A DNA stretch of 64,000 bases from Candidatus Saccharimonadales bacterium. Lineage in GTDB: Bacteria > Patescibacteriota > Saccharimonadia > Saccharimonadales > Saccharimonadaceae. This document shows positions 52,131 through 60,508 of the stretch, in pieces. Both the position numbers and the translations under genes were made by a program. The number at the start of each line of letters is the position of its first letter. Position 1 is the stretch's first letter. Location of the stretch: NCBI GenBank assembly GCA_035697325.1, contig DASSDB010000004.1:1-64000 (forward strand), in the 5' to 3' direction. The notes beneath the pieces were generated by a model, which did not search any database, was not told the origin of the DNA, and saw nothing but the letters and a program-made list of their open reading frames with translations.

Positions 52131-53627
52131 ATGAAAAAATCTGCATCATTATACGTGATCATCATTTTATGCTGGCTTGGCTTAACCGCACTCACGTTTG
52201 TTCCGTTCATAGATGTCATTAAAAACTCAGAAACAAAGGGGCAACTCGTACTCGGACTTGTAAGCCTAAGCACAGCCTTCATTATTTATTTTTGGCTAAA
52301 TGGCATGAAGGACCTTATCTATACAGCATATTATTTTGTCAAACGAAAGAAGTTCGGATTACCCGCAGATGGGGAGTGGCGCATAAAAAACGGCAACACG
52401 GCTGACAAGAAAGTTGTCGCCGTGTACTGTACCTACAACGATTTTAATAAGGAAAGTCTCGCGGCCTGTATGCATCAGGATTATCCAAACACATCCTATG
52501 TTATTTTGGATGATTCGACCGACCCCGACTATATTCAAGAAATTGATAGTTTTGCAAGCAAAAAAGATATAGAGGTAATTAGACGAGATAACAATATTGG
52601 ATTTAAGGCAGGCAACTTAAATAACTATCTCCAAAAAGCCGACTTTGACTTTTTTGTCATTCTTGATAGTGATGAAGTTATCCCAAATAATTTTGTTACG
52701 AGAAGTTTAGATTACTTTGCTCACTACCCAAACGCAGGTATCGTTCAGGCAAATCATGTTGCAACACGAAACCGTAATAAATTCATGAAACTATTTGCGA
52801 TTGGTGTCGACTCGCATTGGCCGACATATCAAACCGTAAAGCATTACCATGGCTTTCTCTCGCTGCTTGGCCACGGAGCAACCATTAGCCGGGAGTGTTA
52901 TGAGGCTGCCGGGGGATTCCCGCACCTAGTAGCCGAAGATTTATGTATGAGTATCGAGGCCCGTAACAAAGGTTACTACGTAGCATTTGCGCCGGATATT
53001 ATTTGCGAAGAAGAATATCCTATTAGCTATCTGGCGTTCAAGAAACGTCATTCAAAGTGGACCCAGGGCAACATGGAGTTCATCAAAAAGTACACTTGGC
53101 GTATCTTCAGATCAAAAATGACATGGTTTGAAAAGCTCGATATCATCTTATTTACCTACAGCCTGCCACTTTCTGCCTTTTTTGCACTTTACATCGTTAT
53201 AAATGTCATATTGCTACCATGGCTGCATTACAAATTGGAGTATCCAGCGTGGCTCCTGATCCCCACAATTATGTTTCTCATTGCGCCGATGCTTAACGAT
53301 ATCATCTTCTACGGACGTAAGATCCATCCAATCCGTCTTGTTTGGTATCTGCTACACACGATTTTACTCTACGGTTCGATGCTATTTACAAGCCTTCGTG
53401 CATCGCTTAAGTCGGCCTTTGGAAAATCAATCTTCCTTGTGACGCCCAAAGATCATAATCATCTTGGCCGTTTTGAAGCTCTTTGGGCTAATAAAGGGGA
53501 GATTGGGTTTGGAATAGGGATATTAGCGGTTGCGTTTGCATTTAACCAAACTATTCTTTCAACGATCATTATTGCGATACCTGCATTATTTAGCGTTTAC
53601 CTCGCGCTGATGGCGAATCGCAAGTAG
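52131..53627 (+). CDS. Membrane glycosyltransferase family 2 (processive synthase-like)
   Basis: A 498-residue polysaccharide synthase-type enzyme. Two N-terminal membrane helices (about 6-26 and 34-52) precede the GT-A domain. ILDSDEV holds the metal-binding DxD, VAEDLCMSIEA the ED base region, and RHSKWTQGN the Q/RxxRW-type motif. Four or more membrane helices follow. It would polymerise and export a beta-linked glycan from a UDP-sugar. AAGGAGATGA lies before ATG 52131. Confidence 0.87.
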   Translation: MKKSASLYVIIILCWLGLTALTFVPFIDVIKNSETKGQLVLGLVSLSTAFIIYFWLNGMKDLIYTAYYFVKRKKFGLPADGEWRIKNGNTADKKVVAVYCTYNDFNKESLAACMHQDYPNTSYVILDDSTDPDYIQEIDSFASKKDIEVIRRDNNIGFKAGNLNNYLQKADFDFFVILDSDEVIPNNFVTRSLDYFAHYPNAGIVQANHVATRNRNKFMKLFAIGVDSHWPTYQTVKHYHGFLSLLGHGATISRECYEAAGGFPHLVAEDLCMSIEARNKGYYVAFAPDIICEEEYPISYLAFKKRHSKWTQGNMEFIKKYTWRIFRSKMTWFEKLDIILFTYSLPLSAFFALYIVINVILLPWLHYKLEYPAWLLIPTIMFLIAPMLNDIIFYGRKIHPIRLVWYLLHTILLYGSMLFTSLRASLKSAFGKSIFLVTPKDHNHLGRFEALWANKGEIGFGIGILAVAFAFNQTILSTIIIAIPALFSVYLALMANRK

Positions 53628-53692
53628 GCTCCACTAGAACGGAAAAAGATACTATAATACCCATGTAACTATTCCCGTAGAGAGTGGCAGAC

Positions 53693-54088
53693 ATGACTTC
53701 TGAATTACCCGCGGACATTCGTGCACTATATAGAGAAATCGCCCGGGCGAGCTTAATATACTCGTTTCGGCAAGCTTTCGGAGAGGAACCACCGGACTAC
53801 ACAATCAACAACCCGCAAGAAGTTAAGCAGGCCGAGCGGGAGTGGCGCCGAAACTACGCGCGGGAAATCACGTTGCTCGCCATCGTGGCACAGCAAGCGC
53901 TTGGCTACCTAGATCAACGAGGTCATCAAGTTGCGCTTGCAAGCTTTACAAGTAGTGTAATTACGCAGCCCGAATTAGATAGGTTCATGAGCAACAATCC
54001 CTATCTCACGGAATTAGTAGCTCGCACCTGCCGGGATGCGGGCCAATTCCGAGCCCTGCTAGCACTGTTGAGCGAGCTTAAGAGCTAG
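53693..54088 (+). CDS. Orphan protein, 131 aa
   Basis: ATG 53693 follows GAGAGTGGCAGAC; an in-frame GTG at 53684 is an alternative start. TATAAT (about 53652-53657) is a clear -10. The product is soluble and helical (LPADIRALYREIARASLIY, EVKQAEREWRRNYAREI). A long perfect hairpin follows. No family is recognised. Confidence 0.7.
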   Translation: MTSELPADIRALYREIARASLIYSFRQAFGEEPPDYTINNPQEVKQAEREWRRNYAREITLLAIVAQQALGYLDQRGHQVALASFTSSVITQPELDRFMSNNPYLTELVARTCRDAGQFRALLALLSELKS

Positions 54089-54165
54089 ATCGCCTGCCTG
54101 GAGACTCCCTCCTCATTGCTATACCCGGTAGCAAAATTCATGGTCACCAGGAGTAATTACAATAA

Positions 54166-54206
54166 CCCCGCCAACCTTTTCTCATATCCAGATAAGGTTG
54201 GCGGGG
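54166..54206. terminator. Long perfect hairpin
   Basis: A perfect 13-bp stem (54166-54178 with 54194-54206) with a 15-nt loop lies between the convergent 131-aa gene and the ABC permease gene. Confidence 0.75.
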
Positions 54207-54213
54207 CACTTTC

Positions 54214-55551
54214 TTACTGAGTACTGTTAAGAGCGGCCGATGGATCCACATTGGCAGCTCTGTATGCCGGATATAATCCGGCTAGCGTAGCAAATACAAT
54301 AGTTATCAATAGTGCGCCCCCTGCCAGCCACCATGGAATTTGCGCAATATTGGTAAGCGCAAGCCCTTGAGAAGTGAGGAGAGAGCTTACGTACATATTG
54401 ACATAGAACGTCGTTACAAAGCTCAGTCCGACTCCTATAGCTCCTCCTATCATTCCGAGAAGGCTCGCCTGGATAAGAAAGAGCCGAGTAACCATCTTCT
54501 TACGCGCACCGACAGCACGCCACACCCCAACCATATAACGCTGCTCAGACACAGTCATGAGCATAGTATTGGCAACGCCAAGCGCCGCAGCAACGATTGC
54601 GATTGCTGCTACGGCACCCAGTATAACCCACATCGTGGTTGAAAATTGCTGTAATTGCTCAACCTGGGCCAATGTTGAAATTTGACCATATCCTTGCGCT
54701 TGAAGCGCACTCGATACCGACTTTACATTAGCCGTATCATCAACAGAAAGCCGTATGGCCGTGTAACCATCGCTAGCAAGCTGATCAATCTTTTTTATAT
54801 CAGCGCCCTCGTTGTACTGTGACGTTCGAATAGCGTGCGCCCAACCCATCGGAATAAAGAGACTACTTTGGTCGGGCCCTTTATCTGTGACTCCGATGAT
54901 TGTTGCGGAAAGTGTTGTTACTGTTTGATTAAAAGTATCACTTATCTGCTTGGAGGCAGCCGCGGGCGGAATACTGGCGCCTTCTCCGCGGTAGCCTTTC
55001 TGAGTTGTGATTTGAATCTGCTTACCTATATATGAGCTTGGAGTGCCGCCGAGTTGTGATACGTATGCCGCGCCTAAAATAACAACATTTTTTTGATCGT
55101 TCGATTCAAATAATGTACCCGCGGCGAGCTTCAAAGGCGCATCACTACCGATTCCTTGAGCTTGAGCTACAAACTGCTTATCACTATTTGCAACAGCAAA
55201 ATGATGAAACTCCCATATATTGGCCCTTGCTGAAACAGATGTGACATGGGGTAACTTAGAGAGGCTTTCCGCCGTTTGGTCTGTGAGCTTTTCGGTAAGG
55301 TGGTTTACTTCCTGGACACCTCCGAAAGGACTGAGCGCTTGGCTATTTTGGCTAGGTGTTACCGTAATAGCTGTAAGGGCATCGCTGGAACCAAATTGAT
55401 CAGTAATCGCTTGGCGACCACCGATACTGAGTGCTGCCATCGTTACAAGAATAACTGTGCTAATAATAAGTGCCAAGATAGTTAAGAGCGACCTAAGTGC
55501 TTGGCGACGTATATCTTTTCCGGCAATTATAAAATAATCCGTCAGTCTCAT
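54214..55551 (-). CDS. MacB/FtsX-type ABC transporter permease
   Basis: A 445-residue permease of the type VII ABC class. One membrane helix near residues 18-42, a large extracytoplasmic domain of about 220 residues, and three helices at the C-terminus (about 318-345, 365-395, 408-430) match the MacB/LolC layout. It overlaps the ATPase gene by 4 nt. No membrane fusion protein gene is adjacent, so it probably acts in mechanotransmission or lipoprotein/peptide export without a classic adaptor. Confidence 0.87.
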   Translation of the reverse strand: MRLTDYFIIAGKDIRRQALRSLLTILALIISTVILVTMAALSIGGRQAITDQFGSSDALTAITVTPSQNSQALSPFGGVQEVNHLTEKLTDQTAESLSKLPHVTSVSARANIWEFHHFAVANSDKQFVAQAQGIGSDAPLKLAAGTLFESNDQKNVVILGAAYVSQLGGTPSSYIGKQIQITTQKGYRGEGASIPPAAASKQISDTFNQTVTTLSATIIGVTDKGPDQSSLFIPMGWAHAIRTSQYNEGADIKKIDQLASDGYTAIRLSVDDTANVKSVSSALQAQGYGQISTLAQVEQLQQFSTTMWVILGAVAAIAIVAAALGVANTMLMTVSEQRYMVGVWRAVGARKKMVTRLFLIQASLLGMIGGAIGVGLSFVTTFYVNMYVSSLLTSQGLALTNIAQIPWWLAGGALLITIVFATLAGLYPAYRAANVDPSAALNSTQ

Positions 55552-56246
55552 CGTAGCTCCTCTTTCTCGATGTGACCATCACGAATGTAAATAGTGCGGT
55601 CTGCTCGGCGCGCCAATGCAACATCATGCGTCACCATCAAAACGGCAATTCCTTGGACTCGACAAAGCTTTTCAAGTATAGTCATGATTTCGTTACCTCT
55701 TGCGGAATCAAGGCTACCCGTAGGTTCGTCGGCAATAATAATATCCGGATTATGCGATAGTGCGCGTGCGATACTGACACGTTGCCGTTCGCCTCCAGAT
55801 AATGTGTCAGCTCGCTGATCCATACGTTTCTCGAGTCCAACGGCGCGAAGTAATTTTTGTGCCCGTTCACGGCGCTCATGAGATGCCACACCCGCAACAA
55901 CCAGAGGCATCGTGACATTTTCAATGGCAGAATAATAGGGGATAAGGCTATAGTTTTGAAATACAAAGCCGATCCTTTCATTGCGATATCGTGACATTTG
56001 CTTGTCGCTTCGTTTTTTTAAGGGAGTATTTCCAACACTAATCTCACCTGTACTTGGAGTGACAAGCCCTCCAATAATATGCGTGAGAGTAGTTTTGCCC
56101 GAGCCAGATGGACCAACTATGGCAAGCAGTTCACCTTTATAGAGCGAAAGAGACACCTCATGAAGCGCGGTTATACTTGTACGCCCTTGACGATATTTTT
56201 TTGAGACAGCATCAACAGAAAGTATCACATTCTTCTCTATACCCAT
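55548..56246 (-). CDS. ABC transporter ATP-binding protein (MacB/LolD type)
   Basis: The 232-residue ATPase partner of the permease. Walker A is GPSGSGKTT, the signature LSGGERQRV, Walker B IIIADEPTG, and the H-loop VTHD. Its -10 box (TATACT, minus strand 56253-56258) lies exactly 6 nt before ATG 56246, predicting a leaderless bicistronic mRNA. Confidence 0.92.
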   Translation of the reverse strand: MGIEKNVILSVDAVSKKYRQGRTSITALHEVSLSLYKGELLAIVGPSGSGKTTLTHIIGGLVTPSTGEISVGNTPLKKRSDKQMSRYRNERIGFVFQNYSLIPYYSAIENVTMPLVVAGVASHERRERAQKLLRAVGLEKRMDQRADTLSGGERQRVSIARALSHNPDIIIADEPTGSLDSARGNEIMTILEKLCRVQGIAVLMVTHDVALARRADRTIYIRDGHIEKEELR

Positions 56247-56303
56247 TCTATTAGTATACCGAAATAAAGCAGGCTAACCAACGCCTCCAGCCACCATAGA
56301 AGA

Positions 56304-56669
56304 TTAGCCGTGAACTACAGAAGGCCACTCCATTTGCGCCATGCTAATTGGGCCGTACTTGAATGTATGGCCGGTGAGTTCATAGTTATTAGGTGGACGA
56401 CGATAGAACCGTTGTCCGGCGACGTTAGATTCGGCAACGTCAAGAACAACAGGATGATTGGGGTGGAACCACTCCGTATGAGCCTCGCTTAAAAGGGCCT
56501 GTCCAATACCCAGTCCACGTCGACCAATTGCAATGTGCAAACTCCGAAGTTCCTGCGTCCCATTATCATGTTTTCGTGCCTCTAAATATCCAACGATAGC
56601 TCGTTCTCCCAGAGGTCGCGCAGTCAGCCAATAGTTTCGCGCCTCGGGCTGAAGAGCACGTTCAAACCA
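56304..56669 (-). pseudogene. GNAT acetyltransferase remnant, N-terminus missing
   Basis: The frame encodes a GNAT core: RNYWLTARPLGERAIVGYLE, the acetyl-CoA loop IGRRGLGIGQALLSEA and NVAGQRFYRR. It can be read upstream from the apparent TTG at 56540 to about 56670 without a proper start. There it meets the equally truncated plus-strand gene. About 115 residues remain where an intact GNAT would have 150 or more. It is probably inactive. Confidence 0.65.
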
Positions 56670-56963
56670 GATGCGTATACTAATCTTGAAATCACTGCTG
56701 ATACACCTGAAGAAACCGCGAATGTTATCAAAGAATTTAACTCGGGCTTTTACAGTTTCCTGCTCGACAAAAGTAAGGAGGGCAAAAATGACATTTACTT
56801 TAGTTGTTCGCGATCATACAAGTACCTTGGCAAGTCTTACGGTTGCCTTAAAATCTATTCGCGTATAAATGAGCTCTTTGCTGAATATTCGCATCTTGAG
56901 AAAAACATTGGAAGATACAAGTTTTTTGACTACGCTGAATTGAAAGGGGGAACACATGCTTGA
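56670..56963 (+). pseudogene. Truncated unidentified gene, N-terminus missing
   Basis: A frame with convincing protein character (LEITADTPEETANVIKEF, DIYFSCSRSYKYLGKSYG, IGRYKFFDYAELKGG) runs to TGA 56961-56963. It has no ATG, GTG or TTG at its beginning and starts inside the GNAT remnant. It overlaps the start of the next gene by 8 nt, as in an operon. It is most likely the 3' end of a gene cut by recombination. The family is unknown. Confidence 0.6.
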
Positions 56964-57219
56964 TCACATTGAAGCCCACGCTCTAACACTCTACACCAAG
57001 GATAACGATAGAGATTGGGGCAAATCGATTACCTTAAGGACGGTTCCAATTAATGACGACGTAAGTTCATACCGGGAGAAGTTTCTTATTTTCAAACCAG
57101 GATCTTCCATCACGCTTGAAAAGCACCTCGAATACGATGAAGTGTGGATAGCCAATCGACCATTTGATTATATTGGATTGCCCGCATTTTTTATGCGCAA
57201 TTGCTCATTCAGTCAATAA
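56956..57219 (+). CDS. Unidentified protein, 87 aa, possibly truncated
   Basis: ATG 56956 follows AAAGGGGGAACAC. The middle reads like a small cupin strand set (FLIFKPGSSITLEKHLEYDEVWIAN). The last 12 residues after RPFDYIGLP look unrelated to a fold end. The next frame, a membrane protein without a start, begins exactly here. A junction near 57165 may have fused the two. Confidence 0.5.
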   Translation: MLDHIEAHALTLYTKDNDRDWGKSITLRTVPINDDVSSYREKFLIFKPGSSITLEKHLEYDEVWIANRPFDYIGLPAFFMRNCSFSQ

Positions 57220-57449
57220 TTGCCTCATTCTCTTTGAAATATATCGACTCATTAAAGCAGTATCTTTACGCGCTACTACTTATTCTACTATCTCCTGTTT
57301 TGCTTCTTGTTGGCGTAATCATTACCGCGGCATCGTCTTTAGAATTACCAGTCCAGATTAGTTTTTGTATTATGCTCATTCTTCATATAATCGGCTCTAT
57401 ATGGCTATGGAAGCTCATGCGTCGTAAAGCTTCCTTTTCATCGACATAA
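57168..57449 (+). pseudogene. Membrane protein fragment
   Basis: The frame is open from just after a TGA at 57165-57167 and only offers TTG at 57201 as a start. It encodes two membrane helices (LYALLLILLSPVLLLVGVI and ISFCIMLILHIIGSIWLW) and a basic C-terminus. It overlaps the preceding gene and probably lost its N-terminus, or depends on coupling. Confidence 0.45.
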
Positions 57450-57465
57450 GAACTAACATAAAACG

Positions 57466-57494
57466 CAACCCTAAGCATTGAAAGCTTAGGGTTG
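57466..57494 (+). terminator. Terminator of the remnant cluster
   Basis: A perfect 11-bp stem (57466-57476 with 57484-57494) with a 7-nt loop lies 16 nt after the last stop. Confidence 0.75.
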
Positions 57495-57621
57495 GCTGGT
57501 TCGGATTGCTTGCCTGTGCATCGTCTGTCATAATAACTCGTGCTCCAGTTGTCCGCGTTGGCGCCGGAGCGTTGCTAGCTGAACTGTCAAAAAACCTCTC
57601 TCATCTTCGTTGGAGGATGGA

Positions 57622-58026
57622 ATGCAAGCGCTCGCCATGATTACCTATCGTCCGAATTGGGACAAAGAGGAAAAAGAGGTTAACCTTTTGCTGCTAAACG
57701 ACGTCCTCGCACACTTGCTCGACCAGCAGCTCCAAAAGGCAAATCTGCCCAACTGCCAGGCACTGCAATGGCTTTCTGAGGCTTCGCGCAATGTCGTCAC
57801 TGACTTTGAGGTGGCATTGCGCTTTACGCCTGATGCCACGCCCCAGCAGGCTGCGCAAGTAGCCGATGGTCTGCGCTACGAGCTCCAGCGGCTGTTGGCC
57901 ACGCACAATGTGCGGGCTAGCTTTCGAGTAAACTGCTTCATCAGTGTTTACTTCGCCGCCATCGACCAAGACGGCACCGTGAAGAGTAGTAACGACGAAG
58001 GATATCAGTTCAATCTTGTTCACTAG
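57622..58026 (+). CDS. Orphan protein, 134 aa
   Basis: ATG 57622 is preceded by TTGGAGGATGGA. The product is soluble, with a leucine-rich helical first half (NLLLLNDVLAHLLDQQLQ) and a beta-rich second half (VRASFRVNCFISVYFAAID). It is a monocistronic cassette with a 16-bp perfect hairpin 7 nt after its stop. No family is recognised. Confidence 0.7.
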   Translation: MQALAMITYRPNWDKEEKEVNLLLLNDVLAHLLDQQLQKANLPNCQALQWLSEASRNVVTDFEVALRFTPDATPQQAAQVADGLRYELQRLLATHNVRASFRVNCFISVYFAAIDQDGTVKSSNDEGYQFNLVH

Positions 58027-58033
58027 CACTTCC

Positions 58034-58076
58034 ATCCTAGGAGCTCGGGGCCTATTGACTCCCGAGCTCCTAGGAT
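58034..58076 (+). terminator. 16-bp perfect hairpin
   Basis: Arms 58034-58049 and 58061-58076 are perfectly complementary over 16 bp, the longest perfect stem noted in the window, with an 11-nt loop and no U-tract. Confidence 0.75.
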
Positions 58077-58120
58077 ACCCATCCCGAACATTCAATATAT
58101 ATTAAATACTCAGGGTAGGC

Positions 58121-58153
58121 CCGGTACCACACGCACAAAGGCGTGGGCACCGG
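58121..58153 (-). terminator. Imperfect hairpin after the 124-aa orphan
   Basis: CCGGT (58121-58125) pairs with ACCGG (58149-58153), and CACGC/GCGTG lies inside with mismatches. It is located 15 nt beyond the minus-strand stop. Confidence 0.5.
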
Positions 58154-58167
58154 GGATGGACATGGAA

Positions 58168-58542
58168 TCAGGACGAGAGCAGACGCTCGATACCCACCAG
58201 CTCCCTGATCCGCACGACCACAGCCGTAGCCGCGATCTGCTGGAGCAGGGAGGGCCCGGACTCGTACTTGCCGAGCCAGGTACCGCAGTGGATCGAGTAA
58301 AGCGAGGCGTCAGGCACGGCAACGATGATGCGACCGAGAATCTCGGCCGACAACATCCTTGCCTCCACCAGAGCGGCCTGCTCCACCTCTCCGTCCCAAC
58401 CCCGGTTGGCCGGAATGGTTCGCCCTTGCCACGTCGTGACGAGGTCGCTCGCCGTGATCGCGTGCTCCTCGATGAGCTTGCGCGCGATTCCGTCAAGAAT
58501 CTCCACGTCGCAGGGCTTGCCAGTGCGGGTCAAAGTGCTCAT
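58168..58542 (-). CDS. Orphan protein, 124 aa
   Basis: ATG 58542 follows AGGAGACTGTG. The product is helical at both ends (DVEILDGIARKLIEEHAI, LLQQIAATAVVVRIREL) with a Gly/Trp-rich middle. The gene is strongly G+C-rich compared with the neighbouring ATP-grasp gene. A large inverted repeat flanks its upstream side (GCCTTGGCCG near 58581 with CGGCCAAGGC near 58632). No family is recognised. Confidence 0.65.
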   Translation of the reverse strand: MSTLTRTGKPCDVEILDGIARKLIEEHAITASDLVTTWQGRTIPANRGWDGEVEQAALVEARMLSAEILGRIIVAVPDASLYSIHCGTWLGKYESGPSLLQQIAATAVVVRIRELVGIERLLSS

Positions 58543-58748
58543 CACAGTCTCCTATTCTTGAGCACGAGCCTTGGATCCTGTAGCCTTGGCCGAATTATAA
58601 GCACCTTACTTGCTTAAGATGCCGGTAATCCGGCCAAGGCTTCCATGTCATTATTTAGGTGCAATCTGCGATTGCATATACATATTATCATATTTTAACT
58701 ATTTTGTCAATATTAGAGGGTACTGTTTAACATATTCTCCTCATTGGC

Positions 58749-59876
58749 TTATCTTAGTGGAGAATGAGCTAACATATTTTCAAGCAAGGCAATCTCGCAA
58801 GCAGTTTCATCCGCATCAGGTGCAAGTCCTAAAGCCTGAGGATCTAGGTGTGGTCCTGTATTAATTTCGAGCATCACATATTCTCCAGTGCGTTCATCTA
58901 TTAAATAATCGACTCCAACAAATGGATACTCTCCTCGCGACAACCTACCAATTGTACTCGACGTATCGTGAAGGGCTACTGGCAATCGAGGCTCATCCGG
59001 GTTAATACCCAACTCCTGTAACGCAGTTCTATCTTCTGGTGACTCAGCCGACACGCCGTTGAGTCGGAGACGTACTCCGCCAGTCGATATATTAGACGTA
59101 ATGTGTTTCGGTGCAATATAAAATGGACTATCTGGATGAGCCAGTAAAATCGACGTGTCTGCGCCCCACATGTCGCCCATGCTTCTAGGAAGCGGCGTAG
59201 TGTGAGTAATCGACGGATCAGCATCAACCCCTTTTGGCGCCGCCGATCGCGCTACCTGACTATAATGTACCCGGCCAAACGCATCGACTACTACACGAAA
59301 TGAGGTATTGTATGTTCCGGGAGTTATAATCTGCTCTTCAAATATCCACCCCTCGAGCTTTTCCTGATCTACCTCGCCGTTTGCCACTTGGGTTAATAAG
59401 TTCTGTACCAAGTCGTCATCAATGTCACCGTCTTTAAAAAGAGTATCTAAGTTCGATTGGGCTATGAACCAAGCCACAAAGCGTCGTTTCTGTTCTGGGC
59501 TCTCTAACAAATATTTTAAATCGCCCCTATCAGATGCGTATGGTTTTGCAATAACCGCGCCCGGATACTCTAACATAGCTCGAACATCAAAAGACTCTGG
59601 CATGCGAACACCAGCTTCGTAGGCTATTCGTTGGTCACGTTCGTACCCATCTCTAACATTGGTCTGGACACCTATACCCATCTCCATGGGGCTGTCCGCA
59701 TCAAAGGGATCGTCTTCTACAATATCGTATCCATGCGCTCTAAAAATATCTAATTGCACCTGCTCTAGGGCTGAGTCGTATTCTCCGTGCCCGTAACCTA
59801 CGGGTACATGAAGGACTTTGCGAAAAGTATCACGCTCATGCGCAGGCTCGGGTCGTTCGTGCATATGTTCACTCAT
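58749..59876 (-). CDS. ATP-grasp family protein
   Basis: A 375-residue protein with the ATP-grasp fold: GAVIAKPYASDRGD carries an ATP-binding Lys (near residue 116), GWIFEEQIITPGTYNTSFRV the adenine-side Glu pair, and EYVMLEINTGPHLDPQ the metal-binding Glu/Asn. Such enzymes ligate a carboxylate to an amine or thiol through an acyl phosphate. The N-terminal 110 residues would bind the substrate. Its -10 box (59883-59888) is exactly 6 nt before ATG 59876. The substrate is unknown. Confidence 0.8.
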   Translation of the reverse strand: MSEHMHERPEPAHERDTFRKVLHVPVGYGHGEYDSALEQVQLDIFRAHGYDIVEDDPFDADSPMEMGIGVQTNVRDGYERDQRIAYEAGVRMPESFDVRAMLEYPGAVIAKPYASDRGDLKYLLESPEQKRRFVAWFIAQSNLDTLFKDGDIDDDLVQNLLTQVANGEVDQEKLEGWIFEEQIITPGTYNTSFRVVVDAFGRVHYSQVARSAAPKGVDADPSITHTTPLPRSMGDMWGADTSILLAHPDSPFYIAPKHITSNISTGGVRLRLNGVSAESPEDRTALQELGINPDEPRLPVALHDTSSTIGRLSRGEYPFVGVDYLIDERTGEYVMLEINTGPHLDPQALGLAPDADETACEIALLENMLAHSPLR

Positions 59877-59882
59877 ATGCTA

Positions 59883-59888
59883 AGTATA
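59883..59888 (-). promoter_or_regulatory. -10 box of the leaderless ATP-grasp gene
   Basis: TATACT on the minus strand, exactly 6 nt before the start codon. Confidence 0.55.
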
Positions 59889-60013
59889 TCAAACCAGAAA
59901 TACTAAATTGCCAATTGAAATTGATTCATCATGACTTGATGAAACCAAACAAAAAAGTCTTATGGTTATGGTTGACGCCAACTATCCAATTCTCATTTGA
60001 ATACTATTTGGTG

Positions 60014-60059
60014 CGATCGTGAGCCGACGAGCGGTAAGGCCCGCGCCGGCTCACGATCG
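60014..60059 (-). terminator. Long perfect GC-rich hairpin
   Basis: A perfect 13-bp stem (60014-60026 with 60047-60059) with a 20-nt loop lies 7 nt beyond the stop at 60066. Confidence 0.7.
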
Positions 60060-60065
60060 ACAGGG

Positions 60066-60500
60066 TCAGGCTGCCGGTAGTGAAGATTCCCTTCTCATGT
60101 AGTCCATGATGGCGCCGGAGAGTGCCTTAGTGATGCCTCCTGCCACGATCGGGTTGGTGAGCCATCCCACGCCGAAAGCCCATCCGGCCGCCTCAGCCGC
60201 ACCTCGGCCGACGACGGATCCGCCGATGGCGACCATCATGGCGTCGACGTCGAAGTCGGGAATGGCGTAAACCTTAGCCAGATCGTGGAAAATCTTGAAG
60301 TCCACGCCTGCCAGCACGAAAGTGCTGCCAGGAACCCAACTGACACTGACAGCGACGGCGACCCAGCGGTTGACCATCGGCCCTGCCAGAGCATCGGCTT
60401 CGGCGATGGTTTTGGGGCGCTTCTTTGCGATCCCCCAGCTTACCAGCCGGGCAATCCAACCACCCATGCCACTGCCAGATGCACTTAATGATTCCGACAT
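60066..60500 (-). CDS. Orphan hydrophobic Gly/Ala-rich protein, 144 aa
   Basis: ATG 60500 follows AGGAGGAGAC. Moderately hydrophobic stretches rich in Gly, Ala and Val (RWVAVAVSVSWVPGSTFVLAG, GGSVVGRGAAEAAGWAFGVG, PIVAGGITKALSGAIMDYM) suggest membrane association or aggregation rather than classic helices. It lies 8 nt after an acidic small gene on the same strand and is surely co-transcribed. No family is recognised. Confidence 0.65.
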   Translation of the reverse strand: MSESLSASGSGMGGWIARLVSWGIAKKRPKTIAEADALAGPMVNRWVAVAVSVSWVPGSTFVLAGVDFKIFHDLAKVYAIPDFDVDAMMVAIGGSVVGRGAAEAAGWAFGVGWLTNPIVAGGITKALSGAIMDYMRRESSLPAA

Positions 60501-60508
60501 GTCTCCTC

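Noticed and set aside
58156-58617. Plus-strand ORF of 153 aa
   Set aside because: Antisense shadow of the 124-aa orphan; no ribosome-binding site and low-complexity composition.
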